Made by a program: the position numbers and the translations under genes. Source: Chloropicon primus (lineage: Eukaryota > Chlorophyta > Chloropicophyceae > Chloropicales > Chloropicaceae). Taken from it: DNA of 64,000 nucleotides. Within the stretch, counting starts at the first letter, position 1. Every line of letters starts with the position of its first letter. The notes beneath the pieces are model-generated. The model was not told the DNA's origin, did not search any database, and saw nothing but the letters and a program-made list of their open reading frames with translations. Shown piece by piece: positions 18,004-29,039 of the stretch. Location: the NCBI GenBank assembly GCA_023205875.1, contig CP060756.1, forward strand, positions 558,001 to 622,000, read 5' to 3'.

Positions 18004-19745
18004 GTGCTGCGACGCGATACTGCGGCGGTGGTGGGGCTGCATCTCTGTCTCTTTCTTTTCTCCGCTCGGATCGATCTCTGTTGTGATCTATTGATGGAAC
18101 GGCGACAGGGACGACTCGAGAAAGGTTGAGGTCAGGATCTCGAACATAGAGGCGGCGAAGGCGCTGTCCGATGCGGTGAGAACGTCCCTCGGCCCGAGGG
18201 GCATGGACAAGATGGTGAAGCAGGCCGACGGCGAGGTTATTATCACGAACGACGGGGCCACCATCCTTGACAAAGTGAAGGTAGGAGACCCTTTTCCCCA
18301 GCAAGAAGTTGTCCCTTCGGAAACCCTGACCCCTTTTGCTTCTTCGTTTCCTTCTTCTCGTCAAGGTCGTGCACCCGGCTGCGAAGATGCTTGTGGAGCT
18401 CTCCAAGTCCCAGGACGTGAACGCCGGCGACGGAACCACGTCCGTTGTCGTGATCTGCGGATCTTTGCTGAAGAAGTGCTTGGAGCTCTTGAACAAGGGG
18501 GTCCACCCAACGATCATCTCGGACTCGATGGGAAAGGCCTGCAAGAAGGCCTCCGAGATTCTCCAGGAGATGGCCTCCCCCATCAACATCCAGGACAGAG
18601 AAGCTCTTATCAAAGCGGCGACGACGTCTTTGAGCAGTAAGGTTGTGTCCCAGCACGCTTCCCTTCTCGCCCCAATGGCAGTGGACACCGTCCTCAAGGT
18701 GATCAACCCGGAGAACCCGAACAGGGTCGACCTTAGGGACATCTCCATCATCAAGAAGGGCGGAGGAACCATTGATGACAGCATGATGTTGGACAACGGC
18801 TTGCTCTTGAACCAGAAGCCTTGCACCTCCAGCGGTGGCCCAAGAAGGGTCGAGAACGCAAAGATCGGGCTTATTCAGTTTTGCATCTCTCCACCAAAGA
18901 CCGACTTGGAGTCCACTGTCGTGGTGAACGACTACCAGCAGATGGACAGGATTCTCAAGGAGGAGAGGAACTACATTTTGAGCATTGTCAAGAAGATCAG
19001 GAAGTCTGGCTGCAACGTTTTGCTTATCCAGAAGTCTATCCTCAGGGACGCCGTCACGGACCTTTCCTTGCACTACCTCGCAAAGGCAAAGATCTTCGTG
19101 GTCCGAGACATTGAGAGGGACCAGGTGGAATTCATCAGCAAGACTCTCAACTGCCTTCCAATAGCGCACGTCGACCACATGACCCCTGACAAGCTTGGCC
19201 AGGCCAAGCTCGTCGAGGAGATGCCAGTGGGAGGATCAAGGGTAACCAAGTTCACCGGAGTGGACAACGTGGCCCCAACAAGCTGCTGCTTGCTGAGGGG
19301 ATCGAACAAGCTCGTTCTCGAGGAGGCGGAGAGGTCTTTGCACGACGCCCAGTGCGTGATCAGGTGCCTGGTGCAGAAGCCCTTCATGCTCGCTGGTGGC
19401 GGAGCGCCGGAAGTGGAGGTGAGCAGGAAGCTCGGGGCTTGGGCCAAGAGTCTGACCGGCATGGAGAGCTACTGCGTCAAGGGCTTTGCGGAGGCCCTTG
19501 AGGTCATTCCATACACCCTTGCCGAGAACGCTGGTTTGAACCCCCTGCAGATTGTGACCGAGCTTCGCCAGAAGCACGCGCAAGGGGAGTCCAACTGCGG
19601 CATCAACGTCCGCAAGTCGACCTTGACGGACATGGCCGAGGAGAACGTGGTGCAGCCACTCCAGGTGTCCCTCAGTGCCTTGACGCTGGCGACGGAGTGC
19701 GTGAGAATGATTCTCAAGATCGACGACGTCGTTCCCGTGAGGTAA
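17790..19745 (+). CDS. CCT4: T-complex protein 1 subunit delta (CCT4)
   Basis: Three exons, 17790-17836, 18109-18280 and 18366-19745, splice exactly in frame to 532 residues. The protein matches the delta subunit of the cytosolic TRiC/CCT chaperonin along its full length: [32 protein letters not shown], the ATP-hydrolysis motif [64 protein letters not shown] and [10 protein letters not shown] at the end. The complex folds actin, tubulin and other cytosolic proteins using ATP. The first exon is tiny (15 codons), with a 272-nt intron after it. The ATG is preceded by a GAC repeat. No defects are seen. Confidence 0.96.
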
Positions 19746-20001
19746 AACAAAACAAAAAAGGGAACTCTATGAAATATGTCTATGGACGATAGATGATTTT
19801 ATAATCAAACCTCATTTATTTCTTCCACGATCCCCCACAGGGATGCATATCACGCCTTCCCTTCCCATCACCCACCTTCCCTTCCCTTCCCCACGTGTTC
19901 AAGGAGGCCAAAAAACCTAGAGAAAATATCATACCATTGTGTTCGTGAAGAACAGAGAGAACAGAGAGAGAGAAGTCTTGCGCAGAGATTAAAGACCGAA
20001 G

Positions 20002-20823
20002 ATGTTGAGCATGAGAAAGACTTTCCTCGGCCTCGTTGCCGTAGCCATCGTCCTCTCCACGTCCACCGAGGCGTACGTGGTGTCCTCCGCCCACGTGGCC
20101 GAGCACATCACTAAAAACTTGCAAGGATTCAGTGTCCAGTGTGGGCAAGACTTGGGTGAGTTCCCGCACGACCACGGGATTGCACTCCATTGTCATCGAA
20201 AGCGATTGACTGACCTTCTCCTCCCCTTCCTCAATCGATCTTGTTCGTGAAAACCTCGAAAAATAATCCAGGTCGCGTCTACGCCGACAAGTCCGTCTTG
20301 GCCCTCATTGGAAAGCTTGCTCAGGACGCTGCTGGGGAGGCCCAGATGATCTCTGACACTTGCGGTGCCACCGCTTTCTCTTGCATCACTGCTTTCGGTG
20401 CCGGCAGCTGCTGCACGTTCGAGGGACCAACCATGTGGGCCAAGCACCTCGGAGACCTCACTGCCTTGCAGCAAGTTGGCGAGAGGGTGGCCCCTGGTTA
20501 CGTTGCAGTTGGTAGCGTGGTCCTGACCATCAACGTCGCCGCCTCCGGAACGATCGTCAGCCTTGCTGAGAGCTTCATGAACCCTTTCTTTGTCGTAAGT
20601 GGAACGTGACGACGACGTTGAGCTCGACACGACACTCTTTTGTGGCGATCCCCTTGTGACTGACCCTCTTCCTCTTCCCTTCTCTTCTCGTTGGCAAAAA
20701 AAGCCTAAAACTTGCGTGAACAAGGACGATGCCCTCGCTTTGAACCTTTATTCCTCCGCGGCTTGCCAGAAGCAGCCCATGCCAGGCATCACCGTCTTGA
20801 ACTGCGGCGTCGAGTGGTCGTAA
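20002..20823 (+). CDS. Secreted cysteine-rich protein, unknown family
   Basis: Three exons, 20002-20155, 20272-20594 and 20704-20823, give 198 residues with all borders GT-AG and frames continuous. The N-terminus MRKTFLGLVAVAIVLSTSTEA is a classic signal peptide with cleavage near residue 25. The mature part has eight Cys (QCGQD, DTCGA, FSCIT, GSCCTF, KTCVN, AACQK, LNCGV), an even number that suits disulfides. It also has a hydrophobic stretch, GYVAVGSVVLTINVAASGTI. There is no C-terminal anchor. Codon use differs from its neighbours, with many GCT and GTT codons, which hints at high expression. I do not recognise a family. A role in the wall or extracellular space is an inference. Confidence 0.75.
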
Positions 20824-21275
20824 ACTGCTTTCGCCACCGAGCCGGGCGAACTAAGAGTCACTCCCTCCTAAAAAGAGTTTTTGTTCAACCCAAACCAAGA
20901 AGTACAAGACGCGGTGCCGCACCGCATGCATTGCTTGCCCCATCACTGTGATCGCGCAAGCAGTTCAGCAACTAAACACAAAACTCCTCCACCTCTCCCC
21001 TCTCACAAAACCTCTTCCCAACACAAAGAAGCTTGTCATCAAAAGGGGGAAGAAAGATAAGAGAGAGAGAGAGAGAGAGACGCTTCGTCCGTCGCATCGC
21101 TTCATCCATCGCTTTCCAGAACACACCCCATCCCACCCGCCATCGTCTTCGTACTCCAAACCGCCCAGTCTTGGCCACCTTTGGTCTCATGAGCTGAGCG
21201 GTTACGACTGAGGTAACGGCTGCCTGTCTGTCGTTAAACGCTAAGAGGGAGGCGAGCAGGTGTGCGTTCGACGAG
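20824..21275. other. Intergenic: OSCA promoter region
   Basis: About 450 bp between two plus-strand genes. It holds a GA tract at 21060-21080 and otherwise unremarkable sequence. It presumably contains the 3' end of the secreted-protein mRNA and the promoter of the channel gene. Confidence 0.4.
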
Positions 21276-24200
21276 ATGAGGCCGCGGAGAGGGGGAGCGA
21301 GGGCTCGACGCTGGTGCCCGCTCCTCGTTTTTGTGCTTTTCGTGCTCGTCGTCACGACGTTTTTGCCGTCCTCCGTGGTTGGTCAAGAGGAGGGAGAAGC
21401 GGCGACGCTTCCTGACGAGATTGGTGGCAACTCCACGGAAGCGGGGCCTCTGGTTGGGAACGCGACGACTGCCGAGGGCGGCGCTTTGCCAGGCGAAGTG
21501 AGCACCAACGTGACGACCGACACAACTCCGTCTGCGGACGACGCCGGCGAGGGCTCCGTGGAAAACGAGGGAGCCCAGCAGCAACCGCCCGAGGACGACT
21601 TCGGGAAGCTCATCGGGAACATAACAAACAGCGTGAACGACGCGTTCAACATCAACAACTGCAGCTTGCTTGAGGGCTTGGGTGGGTGCAATGAACCGAT
21701 TTCGGCGGCGGACGTTGGCGTGTCCGCAATCGTGAACTCCGTGCTTGGGGTGACGTCCTTCCTGGCGTTTGGGGTGTTGAGGACCCGCATCAAAGTCTAC
21801 AGGGCGAGGCTGGCATCCCCGGCGACTACGGTGAAGCCCCCGAAGCTGCCCGAGGGAGGCGTTATGCAGGTAAGAGTCTTACCGTGAGACCAGGAGCACT
21901 GGCCTCGCGAGTGGTTCGCGAGCAGGCGCGCGCGGCTGACACCAGGTTCTCTTCTCCACCTCGCCTTCTCCACCCTAAAGATTTTCAGCTGGATCCCCCC
22001 GGTCTTGAAGATGTCCGACCAGGCTTTGCTGGCGTCCGCAGGACTGGACGCCCTCATGTACTCGAGGTTCCTGATGCTGTGCGTTCAATTCTTCCTGCCA
22101 GTAAGCGTGCTCTCTTGCGGCGTCCTTCTGCCAATCCACTTCACGGCCATGGGAGATGGATACAACAGGTGCGAAAGCACGTTTGAGAACGACGACAGAC
22201 TCATCAGGACTACCGTCTCGAATATGTGTGTGGGTGACCCCCTCTTGTGGGTCCACTTCATCTTCGTTTACATCGTGCTGGCGTGGGCCATGTGGCTCCT
22301 GCAGAAGCACTACGTGGCCTACTCTTCTCTCCGCCACCATTACATCGGCATACCGCAGAAACCAAATCGTTGGTTTGACAGGTACATCAAGGAAGGGGGC
22401 ACCATCGATGAGCTTCGCTCCCCGTCGATCACGGTTGCCAGCAACGAAGACGAGTTCCTTTCCCCAACGCAACCAAGCGAATGCGAGGAACTCGGCGCCG
22501 TGACGTCTCCCGATCCCTCCGCAAGAAGTTTGGGTCAAACGGGGAGAAAGAGCAGCTTGAAAGACATCGTGCTGAGTATCTCGAGCTGGGGTGACACCGC
22601 TAAAGCATGGTTCAAGCCAGACAAGCTCCTGAACCACAAGGGGGAAGAGCCCGAAGACCTGCAGGTGTTCACCGGCAGTAAACTTCAGAACATGAGTCAG
22701 GACGAAGTGTCAAATAGCTTGACGATGTCTCGATGGAATGGCGTGAGCGATACGAACGTCATCATGACGAACATGTCTATCCAGGACTCTGCGGGGTACT
22801 TGCCGTCGCCAACCCTGGAAGAATTTGATCACACACTCAACAGCCAGAAGAGCTTTGCTGCGCTGAAGTGGTGGGACATCTACACGGAGCGAGGCGCGTC
22901 CGGGTCCAAGAAAAATTTCGAGCGCGAGGTCATGGTGAGGCCATCGGTGAGGCACATCAAAGGGGTGAACGCCAAACAGGACGGTCTCATCGTGAGTGTG
23001 AACGCGGCGCAATACGCTGTCTTGGTCACCGACATTCCCAGGGATACTCTGGAAGTCGAGAGTGCGCGAAAAAGTCATTCGAGGAACAACTCGAAGGAAA
23101 ACCGTTACAGCTTGGGTAAAGACGAAGACTTTGACGCGCTGGAGGGAATCGACCCTGGGGATGACATATGCGGGAGGGTATTCAAGCAGATCTTTCCAGA
23201 CTCTTTCAAGCATGTTGTTCCGATTTACAACTTTTCGGAGGTCACGAGGCTTTTGCTGCAATGGGACAGGGCCGCTCAGCGCCTGGAGATATACGAGGCC
23301 CTATTTGAACTCAAAGGAGTTAGGCCAACGATGAAAACTGGCTTCTTGGGGTTGTGGGGAGAAAGAGTCGACGCCATAACTCACTTCAAAGACGTGATTG
23401 AAGAGCTCGACAGTGATATCAAGAGAGCGAGGAAGAGAGCAAAGTTCAGCTCAGAGCGCAAAGCCAGTTTCGTTCTTTTTGATAATCAGATTGATGCCGC
23501 TGTCGCAGCTCAATCCGTTTTGCTGCCTCTAGACGGAACCAAGTTCGTGACCCACAGAGCACCTGGGCCGGACAACATAAACTGGCTCACTCTCTTCAAG
23601 AGCAACAAGGAGAAGTTTTTGAGGAGGCTGCTGGTGCTCCCCATCATCCTTATCATCATGTTGCTGCCTGCCGGTTTCTTCTCATCTGCAATGGCGGTGG
23701 TGGACTCCCTGTTTTGCACCGCGTCAACACCAGTGTACTGGCCTTGGTACTGCGAGAGCCAATCGGCGTTCCAGAAGCTGTTGAAGAGATTGGTCACCGG
23801 CTGGCTTCCTTCGTTATTGGTCACGCTTTGGCAAAATGTCATCGTCACAAGAGCGTTCTACATGGTTTCGCTGGTGGAGTGCGTCGCGTTTTCTCTCAGT
23901 GGAGTTGACAAGAGGATCACGTCCTTGTACTTCTACTGGGACTTCTTCAACATCTTCCTTGGTTCGGTCTTGGGTGCCGCGCTCTTCACGATGATTGGGC
24001 AGGCAGTGAGCCTGGACAATGTGAGGGAAATCATGGAGGCGTTAGGGAAAGGAATCGTGAGCAGTTCGACCTTTCTGACAAACTACGTGATGCTGAGGGC
24101 ACTGTTTTTGGTCCCTTTCAAGCTCTTCTTTCCCCACCCAGGTCTCTTGGGCTATGTTCTGCGAAATGCCTTGTCGGTTACGTTCACCGGCGTGGGCATC

Positions 24201-24746
24201 ACGCGCAGACAAAGGTTCCAGGCTTGGGAGCCGAAAAGCTTCATGTATGGCAGGGAGGCTGGCACATCTCTCTTGATGACCCTGATCGGCGTGGCGTACT
24301 GCTCCACGAGCCCGATCACGGTAGCCATTGTGGCGATCTACTTCCTCGGTATCTTCGTCGTGATCAGGCATCACCTGCTCTACGTGTACGCCAGGAACTA
24401 CGAGAGCGGGGGAGAGCTGTGGCCCATCCTCTTCGACCGCTTCGTAGTCATGCTGGTCTCCCTCTCCTACTTTGCGGCATGCCAGATGATCACGAAGCAG
24501 GCGTGGCCCCAGGCTCTTGTGCTTTTCGTGACCACTCCGGTGATTTGCTGGAAGTTCTGGAGCATTTGCAACAAGAGGTACAGAGAGGTGAGCGAGAATG
24601 TGCCATTGGACATTGGTTGGAGGCAGCCCAAAGCGGCTGTTCCACCCCAGATGTACATACCATCCGAGCTTAGGTCCCAATCAGTTGGGTGGCATCCAGA
24701 GCAGGGAAAGGCTTGGTCCGGGTACGGGCTGCCAAGGTGGCTGTAG
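21276..24746 (+). CDS. OSCA/CSC1/TMEM63-family mechanosensitive channel
   Basis: Two exons, 21276-21869 and 21981-24746 (phase 0, 111-nt intron), give 1119 residues. A signal-like helix at 17-36 precedes an acidic, N-glycosylation-rich luminal segment (NST, NAT, NVT, NIT and NCS sequons) of about 120 residues before the first core helix. The core shows the family layout: early helices, a long cytosolic region (about 300-560) and then the RSN1/DUF221-type block of many helices starting near LLVLPIILIIMLLPAGFFSS. OSCA/CSC1 proteins are stretch- or osmolarity-gated cation channels. The long glycosylated N-terminal extension is unusual. The gene is convergent with DHAR, with 110 bp between stops. 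Confidence 0.88.
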
Positions 24747-24856
24747 TGAGCAACTCAAGGATGATCGGAACATAAGCAAGTTGTTGTTTACATTTGTTAT
24801 AGAAGATTTAGCTCTGGACGGGGACAACGCACGGCGCCGGCTTCAGCAGACTTCAT

Positions 24857-25666
24857 CTACATTTTTGAGGATATGCCGACCTTTGGCTTCCAGCCTTCCA
24901 ATATGTACTCGTCAGGGTAGAACGTCGCCTCGGTTTCTCTCATAATTTCAAAGTTGTCCATGAACGCTTGAATTCCACCGTACCCTTTTCGGATCTCCAG
25001 TCCCTTGTAGTGGCTCAGCACGACGCAGGCGTGCTTCAGTTTGGGGTACAAGGCAAGGTCCACGCTGCACACAGCTGGTCTGCTGTCCAAGAAGTCCAAG
25101 CCCTTGGCTTGGTTAGCCTCGACATGCGTGTTCAAGGAGCTGACTTCAGCGAGCAAGCTCTGCTTGAGATCGTCCTCTTTCTCGGGTTCCTTGTTCGTGA
25201 TGTACTTGACGAAGGCGCCAAAGAGGCTCTTCCCGACCTCTTTCGTGCCCTCGCTGGCAGGGACAAGGCTTGGCTCCGGGAACATCGTCTCTAGGCGCTC
25301 GCATATCAAGTCCGAGTCCGCCAGCCAGTTTCCCTCCCCATCGCGTATCACCGGAACATTGCCTTGAGGAAAGGCGTCCAGGAACCATTCGGGCTTTTGC
25401 TCAAAGTCAATGAACTTGGCCACGTAAGGCACCTTCTTCTCCACGACTGTCAACAGCACCCTGTGCGAGAAGGGACAGTCACCTAAAACCTTCCCACTCG
25501 TTCCAGGTTTCGCCTTGACGTAAACCTCCATCATCGCTGCGCTGCACGTTGCTTTGCCCCTTCCGGGTCCCAAACTCCGCGCAGAGTCTCCGCACCTGAG
25601 CCTCTCACACAGCAACCTCCGCGTGGACAACCCTTTGCTCCCAAAGCGCTGGCATACACCTGCCAT
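24857..25666 (-). CDS. DHAR: Dehydroascorbate reductase (DHAR), probably plastid
   Basis: A single exon of 269 residues from the ATG at 25666; the frame extends upstream only by a TTG. Residues 1-45 are a Ser/Arg/Leu-rich presequence. The GST-like fold then begins VYVKAKPGTSGKVLGDCPFS, where CPFS carries the catalytic Cys of DHAR. PQGNVPVIRDGEGNWLADSD is the cis-Pro and glutathione-binding region, and the C-terminal helical domain contains the SVDLALYPKLKH element. The enzyme reduces dehydroascorbate with glutathione in the ascorbate-glutathione cycle. Localisation to the plastid is inferred from the leader. Confidence 0.92.
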   Translation of the reverse strand: MAGVCQRFGSKGLSTRRLLCERLRCGDSARSLGPGRGKATCSAAMMEVYVKAKPGTSGKVLGDCPFSHRVLLTVVEKKVPYVAKFIDFEQKPEWFLDAFPQGNVPVIRDGEGNWLADSDLICERLETMFPEPSLVPASEGTKEVGKSLFGAFVKYITNKEPEKEDDLKQSLLAEVSSLNTHVEANQAKGLDFLDSRPAVCSVDLALYPKLKHACVVLSHYKGLEIRKGYGGIQAFMDNFEIMRETEATFYPDEYILEGWKPKVGISSKM

Positions 25667-26032
25667 ACAACTAGCCTCCGTCAGCGAAAACAACCTCGCG
25701 TTAGTTTCTCAAATCCTCACCAAATCTTTCGACCAAGGGCTTGAAAGAAAGAGAAGAACACGATGCGTCGCTCTGTACCCCTCCACTCCGTCCCTCCTGT
25801 CCTCGTCGCGCTCCGCCTCGCCCTGACTCACCTCAAGTCTAAGCCCAGAAAAAACAGTCTTCAATCAGTCCCTACATCCTCCACACAACGTCATTCCCGT
25901 CGATCGAGGGCTTGAAAGAAAGAGAAGAACACAATTCGTCGTTTTGCAGCCCTTCCCTCGGTCCGTTTCATCCTCGCCGCGCTCCACCTCGTCCTGACTC
26001 ACCTCGTTCTCTCCTGGCCGCTGGAGGATCTG
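25667..26032. repeat. DHAR/kinase divergent region with 171-bp diverged duplication
   Basis: A block starting GGGCTTGAAAGAAAGAGAAG at about 25738 and ending near CCTGACTCACCTC at 25834 recurs at about 25909-26003 with drift, an offset of 171 bp. The second copy runs to within 30 bp of the kinase start codon, so the duplication covers what should be the promoter or 5' UTR of the kinase gene. Confidence 0.75.
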
Positions 26033-28030
26033 ATGGATCTGATCAGAAAACGAGATAAGGAGATGGCGCCGAGGGCGAGGGGTTCGTGCTTGAGTGGCGC
26101 AAGCACGAGTGGTTGCGTCCCCTCGAGGCCGCGTGGGGGTCGGCGGCTCGGCCTGGCGTCGCGGAGGAGGAGGACCTTCCGCCTCGCGAGCAAGGACGCC
26201 GCCAACCCAACGACGCAGCAAGTGCATGAGAAAGAGGGTGAGGCTGGGCCTGGGGATGGGCCTGGGGATGGGCCTGGGGATGGGGAGGTGAAGAGGAGGT
26301 CGGTGTTCTCTGACCTGCTGCCTCACTTGTACGAGGAGGAGGAGGGAGGGGAGGAGAGGAGGGAGGGAGGGAAGGAGAGGGCGGTGGGAGGGAAGGGGAA
26401 GAGGAAGTCGGTGTTCTCTGGGCTGTTGCCACAATTGTACGACGACGAGGAGGAGGGGGAGGAGGAGGGGGAGGGCGTTGGGGAGGAGGAGCTCGAGGAG
26501 GAGCTTGATGAGGAGCTCGAGGAGGAGGACGAGTCCTTCGACAGGAGGCTGAGGTCTGCGCTGAGAGAGATCGGACTCGTGCTGGAAGAGAAGGTGGGGG
26601 AAGGGTCTGTGGCGGATATTTACGCCGCGAGGGAGGCCGAGGGGGGGGTCAGGGCAGTCAAAGTTCTTCGGAAAGAGTTTCGGAAGAGGAAGAAGGCCCG
26701 CGATCTTTTCAGGACGGAGGCAAAGATCGCTGTTCAGCTCAACCACCCAAACGTTGTGAAAGTGTATCACTACGACGGCAACCTTCACTTCATGGTGCAA
26801 GAGTACTGCGAGGGGGGCTCGCTTTACAGCCTCCTCGCAGCCCAGCGTTCTGGGGAGACCTTGTTCCCGATCCTGGACGCGCCCCAGATCGCCAAGGACC
26901 TCGCCAAGGCCCTGAGCTACTTGCACAAAGCCGGCGTGGTGCACAGGGACGTCAAGTCCTTGAACGTCTTGCTAGGGGCCGATCCGAGTACCGGGAAGAG
27001 GAGGGCGAAAATCTGCGACTTTGGCAGTGCGCTCTTGTTGTCCTCGCTGCCCGAGAAGTACTACTTCAAACCGATCACGCAAGTAGCGGACAACGGCAAC
27101 AAGAACCTCTTCTCAAAGCTTGCCAACGATCTCGTGGACTCTGTGATCGGAGGTCCGGACGAGGGCAAGAACGCCTTTGAAGCGGTCGGTACGCCGTATT
27201 GGATGGCTCCCGAGATGCTGGACCCCAAAGTCCTGGACAGGATGAAGTTAAAGTGCGAGCAAGAGAGCGGGTTCGTGGACGCGCTCAAGGAGCAGGCGCT
27301 TCGGGAGAACCCAGAGGAGGTCGAAATCGAGATAAAGCCCTGCCTGGACCTGAGGGCGGTCACCAAGACGTTAGATGTTTACTCCTTCGGCGTGGTGCTC
27401 TACGAGCTCTTCCACAGGGCTCATCCGTGGTTCGAGGAAGAAACTTCGGTAGCAACGAGGGAGGAGGTGAGGAAGTTGATCGTGGACGAGGAGAAGCGGC
27501 TCCCCCTCGCTGATTATCTGTGTCAAGAAATCAAGGACTTGATCTCGCAGTGCTGGAGCTCTGACGCGTACGAGAGGCCAGCCATGGAAAGAGTCTACAA
27601 AGATTTGCTTCTCATCGAACGATTTGATCTGAGCGGGTCCATTGACGTCGCGGCAAACGTCGCGAAGTTTCATTTGCTCAAACCCGATGGCCAGAGAATT
27701 TATTTGGCGGACCAGGAGAAGACCTCGCTGGGCAGGTCTCCGGACTGCTCTCTTGTCTTGGAGGGCTCCAAGGTCAGCAGGCAGCACGCCGTAATTCGGT
27801 TCGTGTCAGAGGCTAAGAGTGGGGTGGAGATCGAAAAGAGCCAAAACGGCAAGTACATGCTTGTGAAGTCAGGAGAGGAGAAACCATACTACTTTGTCAT
27901 CACGGACACGTCGATGAACGGCACGTACCTGAACAGGAGGCCACTGGTGAAGAATAAACCGAGGAGGTTGGTGGATGGGGACAAGATAATAATGAATTTC
28001 GAGGTGGTGGCGACATTCGTTGCCGCGTAA
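26033..28030 (+). CDS. Protein kinase (TKL-like) with C-terminal FHA domain
   Basis: A single exon of 665 residues; a second ATG at 26063 is an alternative start. The Arg/Ser-rich first 50 residues resemble a plastid transit peptide. A tandem motif follows: KRRSVFSDLLPHLYEEEE and KRKSVFSGLLPQLYDDEE, separated by a Gly/Glu linker. The kinase domain (about 183-525) has the VGEGSVADIYAA glycine loop, AVKVL lysine, HRDVKSLNVLL catalytic loop, CDFGSA and GTPYWMAPEM, so it should be active. It contains a 60-residue insertion between DFG and APE. The C-terminal FHA domain (LGRSPDCSLVLEGSKVSRQH, DTSMNGTYLNRRPL) binds phosphothreonine. The order kinase then FHA, with a probable plastid leader, is uncommon. 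Confidence 0.85.
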   Translation: MDLIRKRDKEMAPRARGSCLSGASTSGCVPSRPRGGRRLGLASRRRRTFRLASKDAANPTTQQVHEKEGEAGPGDGPGDGPGDGEVKRRSVFSDLLPHLYEEEEGGEERREGGKERAVGGKGKRKSVFSGLLPQLYDDEEEGEEEGEGVGEEELEEELDEELEEEDESFDRRLRSALREIGLVLEEKVGEGSVADIYAAREAEGGVRAVKVLRKEFRKRKKARDLFRTEAKIAVQLNHPNVVKVYHYDGNLHFMVQEYCEGGSLYSLLAAQRSGETLFPILDAPQIAKDLAKALSYLHKAGVVHRDVKSLNVLLGADPSTGKRRAKICDFGSALLLSSLPEKYYFKPITQVADNGNKNLFSKLANDLVDSVIGGPDEGKNAFEAVGTPYWMAPEMLDPKVLDRMKLKCEQESGFVDALKEQALRENPEEVEIEIKPCLDLRAVTKTLDVYSFGVVLYELFHRAHPWFEEETSVATREEVRKLIVDEEKRLPLADYLCQEIKDLISQCWSSDAYERPAMERVYKDLLLIERFDLSGSIDVAANVAKFHLLKPDGQRIYLADQEKTSLGRSPDCSLVLEGSKVSRQHAVIRFVSEAKSGVEIEKSQNGKYMLVKSGEEKPYYFVITDTSMNGTYLNRRPLVKNKPRRLVDGDKIIMNFEVVATFVAA

Positions 28031-28139
28031 CACAACACCACCTGTCGAGTAATTCATGTCGATTGTGTTCAACTTGCTTGCTTGAGATTGCGTTGGATTA
28101 TGGTTTTGCCCGTTTCGTAATCCTCCTCCTCCTCCTCCT

Positions 28140-28658
28140 CTATTTTTTCCCGATGAGACTGTCCAAGTTCCGCTTGAAGTCCTCAAACCCCAGAAAGCTC
28201 TTCTGCGAGGACGTGCCCGAAGTGGACAAGAGCCCGTACGTGATGCCGGCCAGGGAGACGCCGACGAATACCGTGCTCACCGCGTACACGACGTACATGG
28301 GAACGTCGACGTGCCGAACCACCTTGAGGTACCAAAACGACGGGAAGAACAGGAGGCCTGCAGCGAAAGGGATCCCGCTGAAGGTCAGCATTCGCGTGAG
28401 CGCCCTATCCACAACCTCATCAGGGACACTCGGCTCCTCCGGGGGGACGACCCTCTCCTCCAAACTTCGTCCAGCATCAACACCAAAAGAACTTGTGCTC
28501 GTGCTGGCGCTGTTGGTCTCCTCCACTCGAGGCAGCGGTTCGATCTTCTTCTTTCCGAATCCTTTGCCCGCTCGAACACGGAGGCTCCGGCCTCGCCTCG
28601 CGCGGACCTTGCTCGCGAGGCCCGCTCTCCCTGCAGTTCCTCTCGAAACAACCTCCAT
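28140..28658 (-). CDS. PAM68: PAM68-like photosystem II assembly factor
   Basis: A single exon of 172 residues. A basic, Ser/Arg-rich leader of about 35 residues is a plastid transit peptide. The PAM68/DUF3464 core follows: VPDEVVDRALTRMLTFSGIP, a helix pair (AAGLLFFPSFWYLKV, then VPMYVVYAVSTVFVGVSLAG) and YGLLSTSG. The tail carries GFEDFKRNLDSLIG, as in plant and cyanobacterial homologues. PAM68 assists early photosystem II and CP47 assembly in the thylakoid membrane. The usual final sequence is WD-type; here it is SGTSSQ. The gene is convergent with the kinase, with 109 bp between stops. Confidence 0.9.
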   Translation of the reverse strand: MEVVSRGTAGRAGLASKVRARRGRSLRVRAGKGFGKKKIEPLPRVEETNSASTSTSSFGVDAGRSLEERVVPPEEPSVPDEVVDRALTRMLTFSGIPFAAGLLFFPSFWYLKVVRHVDVPMYVVYAVSTVFVGVSLAGITYGLLSTSGTSSQKSFLGFEDFKRNLDSLIGKK

Positions 28659-28801
28659 GGTGGAGCGGGAAGTTATCCACCGAGATCGAGATCATCCTCT
28701 ATCACATCTTTGAGCTGGTGAAGGTGAAGGTGATGGTGAAGGTGATGGTGGTGGTGGGACGGGACCAGGAGGCAAGGGATGTCCTGTGATCCAATCCATC
28801 T

Positions 28802-28846
<45 letters not shown>

Positions 28847-29039
28847 GTGTCCCATCGATTGGAGGTGAGATGCTGCATCAAGTGTAGCAGAGGGAGGAGG
28901 AGGGTGTCCTCCTCCATTCCTTTCCTTTCCTTTTCTCCTGGTCACAAGAGCTTATACATTAAACCAATGAAGTAGTTATAGGCAGTATTCATACAAGAGT
29001 TACACAGTCGATGCCGCTGCTTGGAGCTTGTTCTCGTGA
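28659..29039. other. Intergenic: PAM68 promoter side, CT tract
   Basis: About 380 bp between two minus-strand genes. It contains a GGTGAAGGTGAT-type repeat at 28718-28758 and a (CT)n tract at 28804-28848. It should hold the PAM68 promoter and the 3' end of the carrier gene. Nothing coding is supported. Confidence 0.5.
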
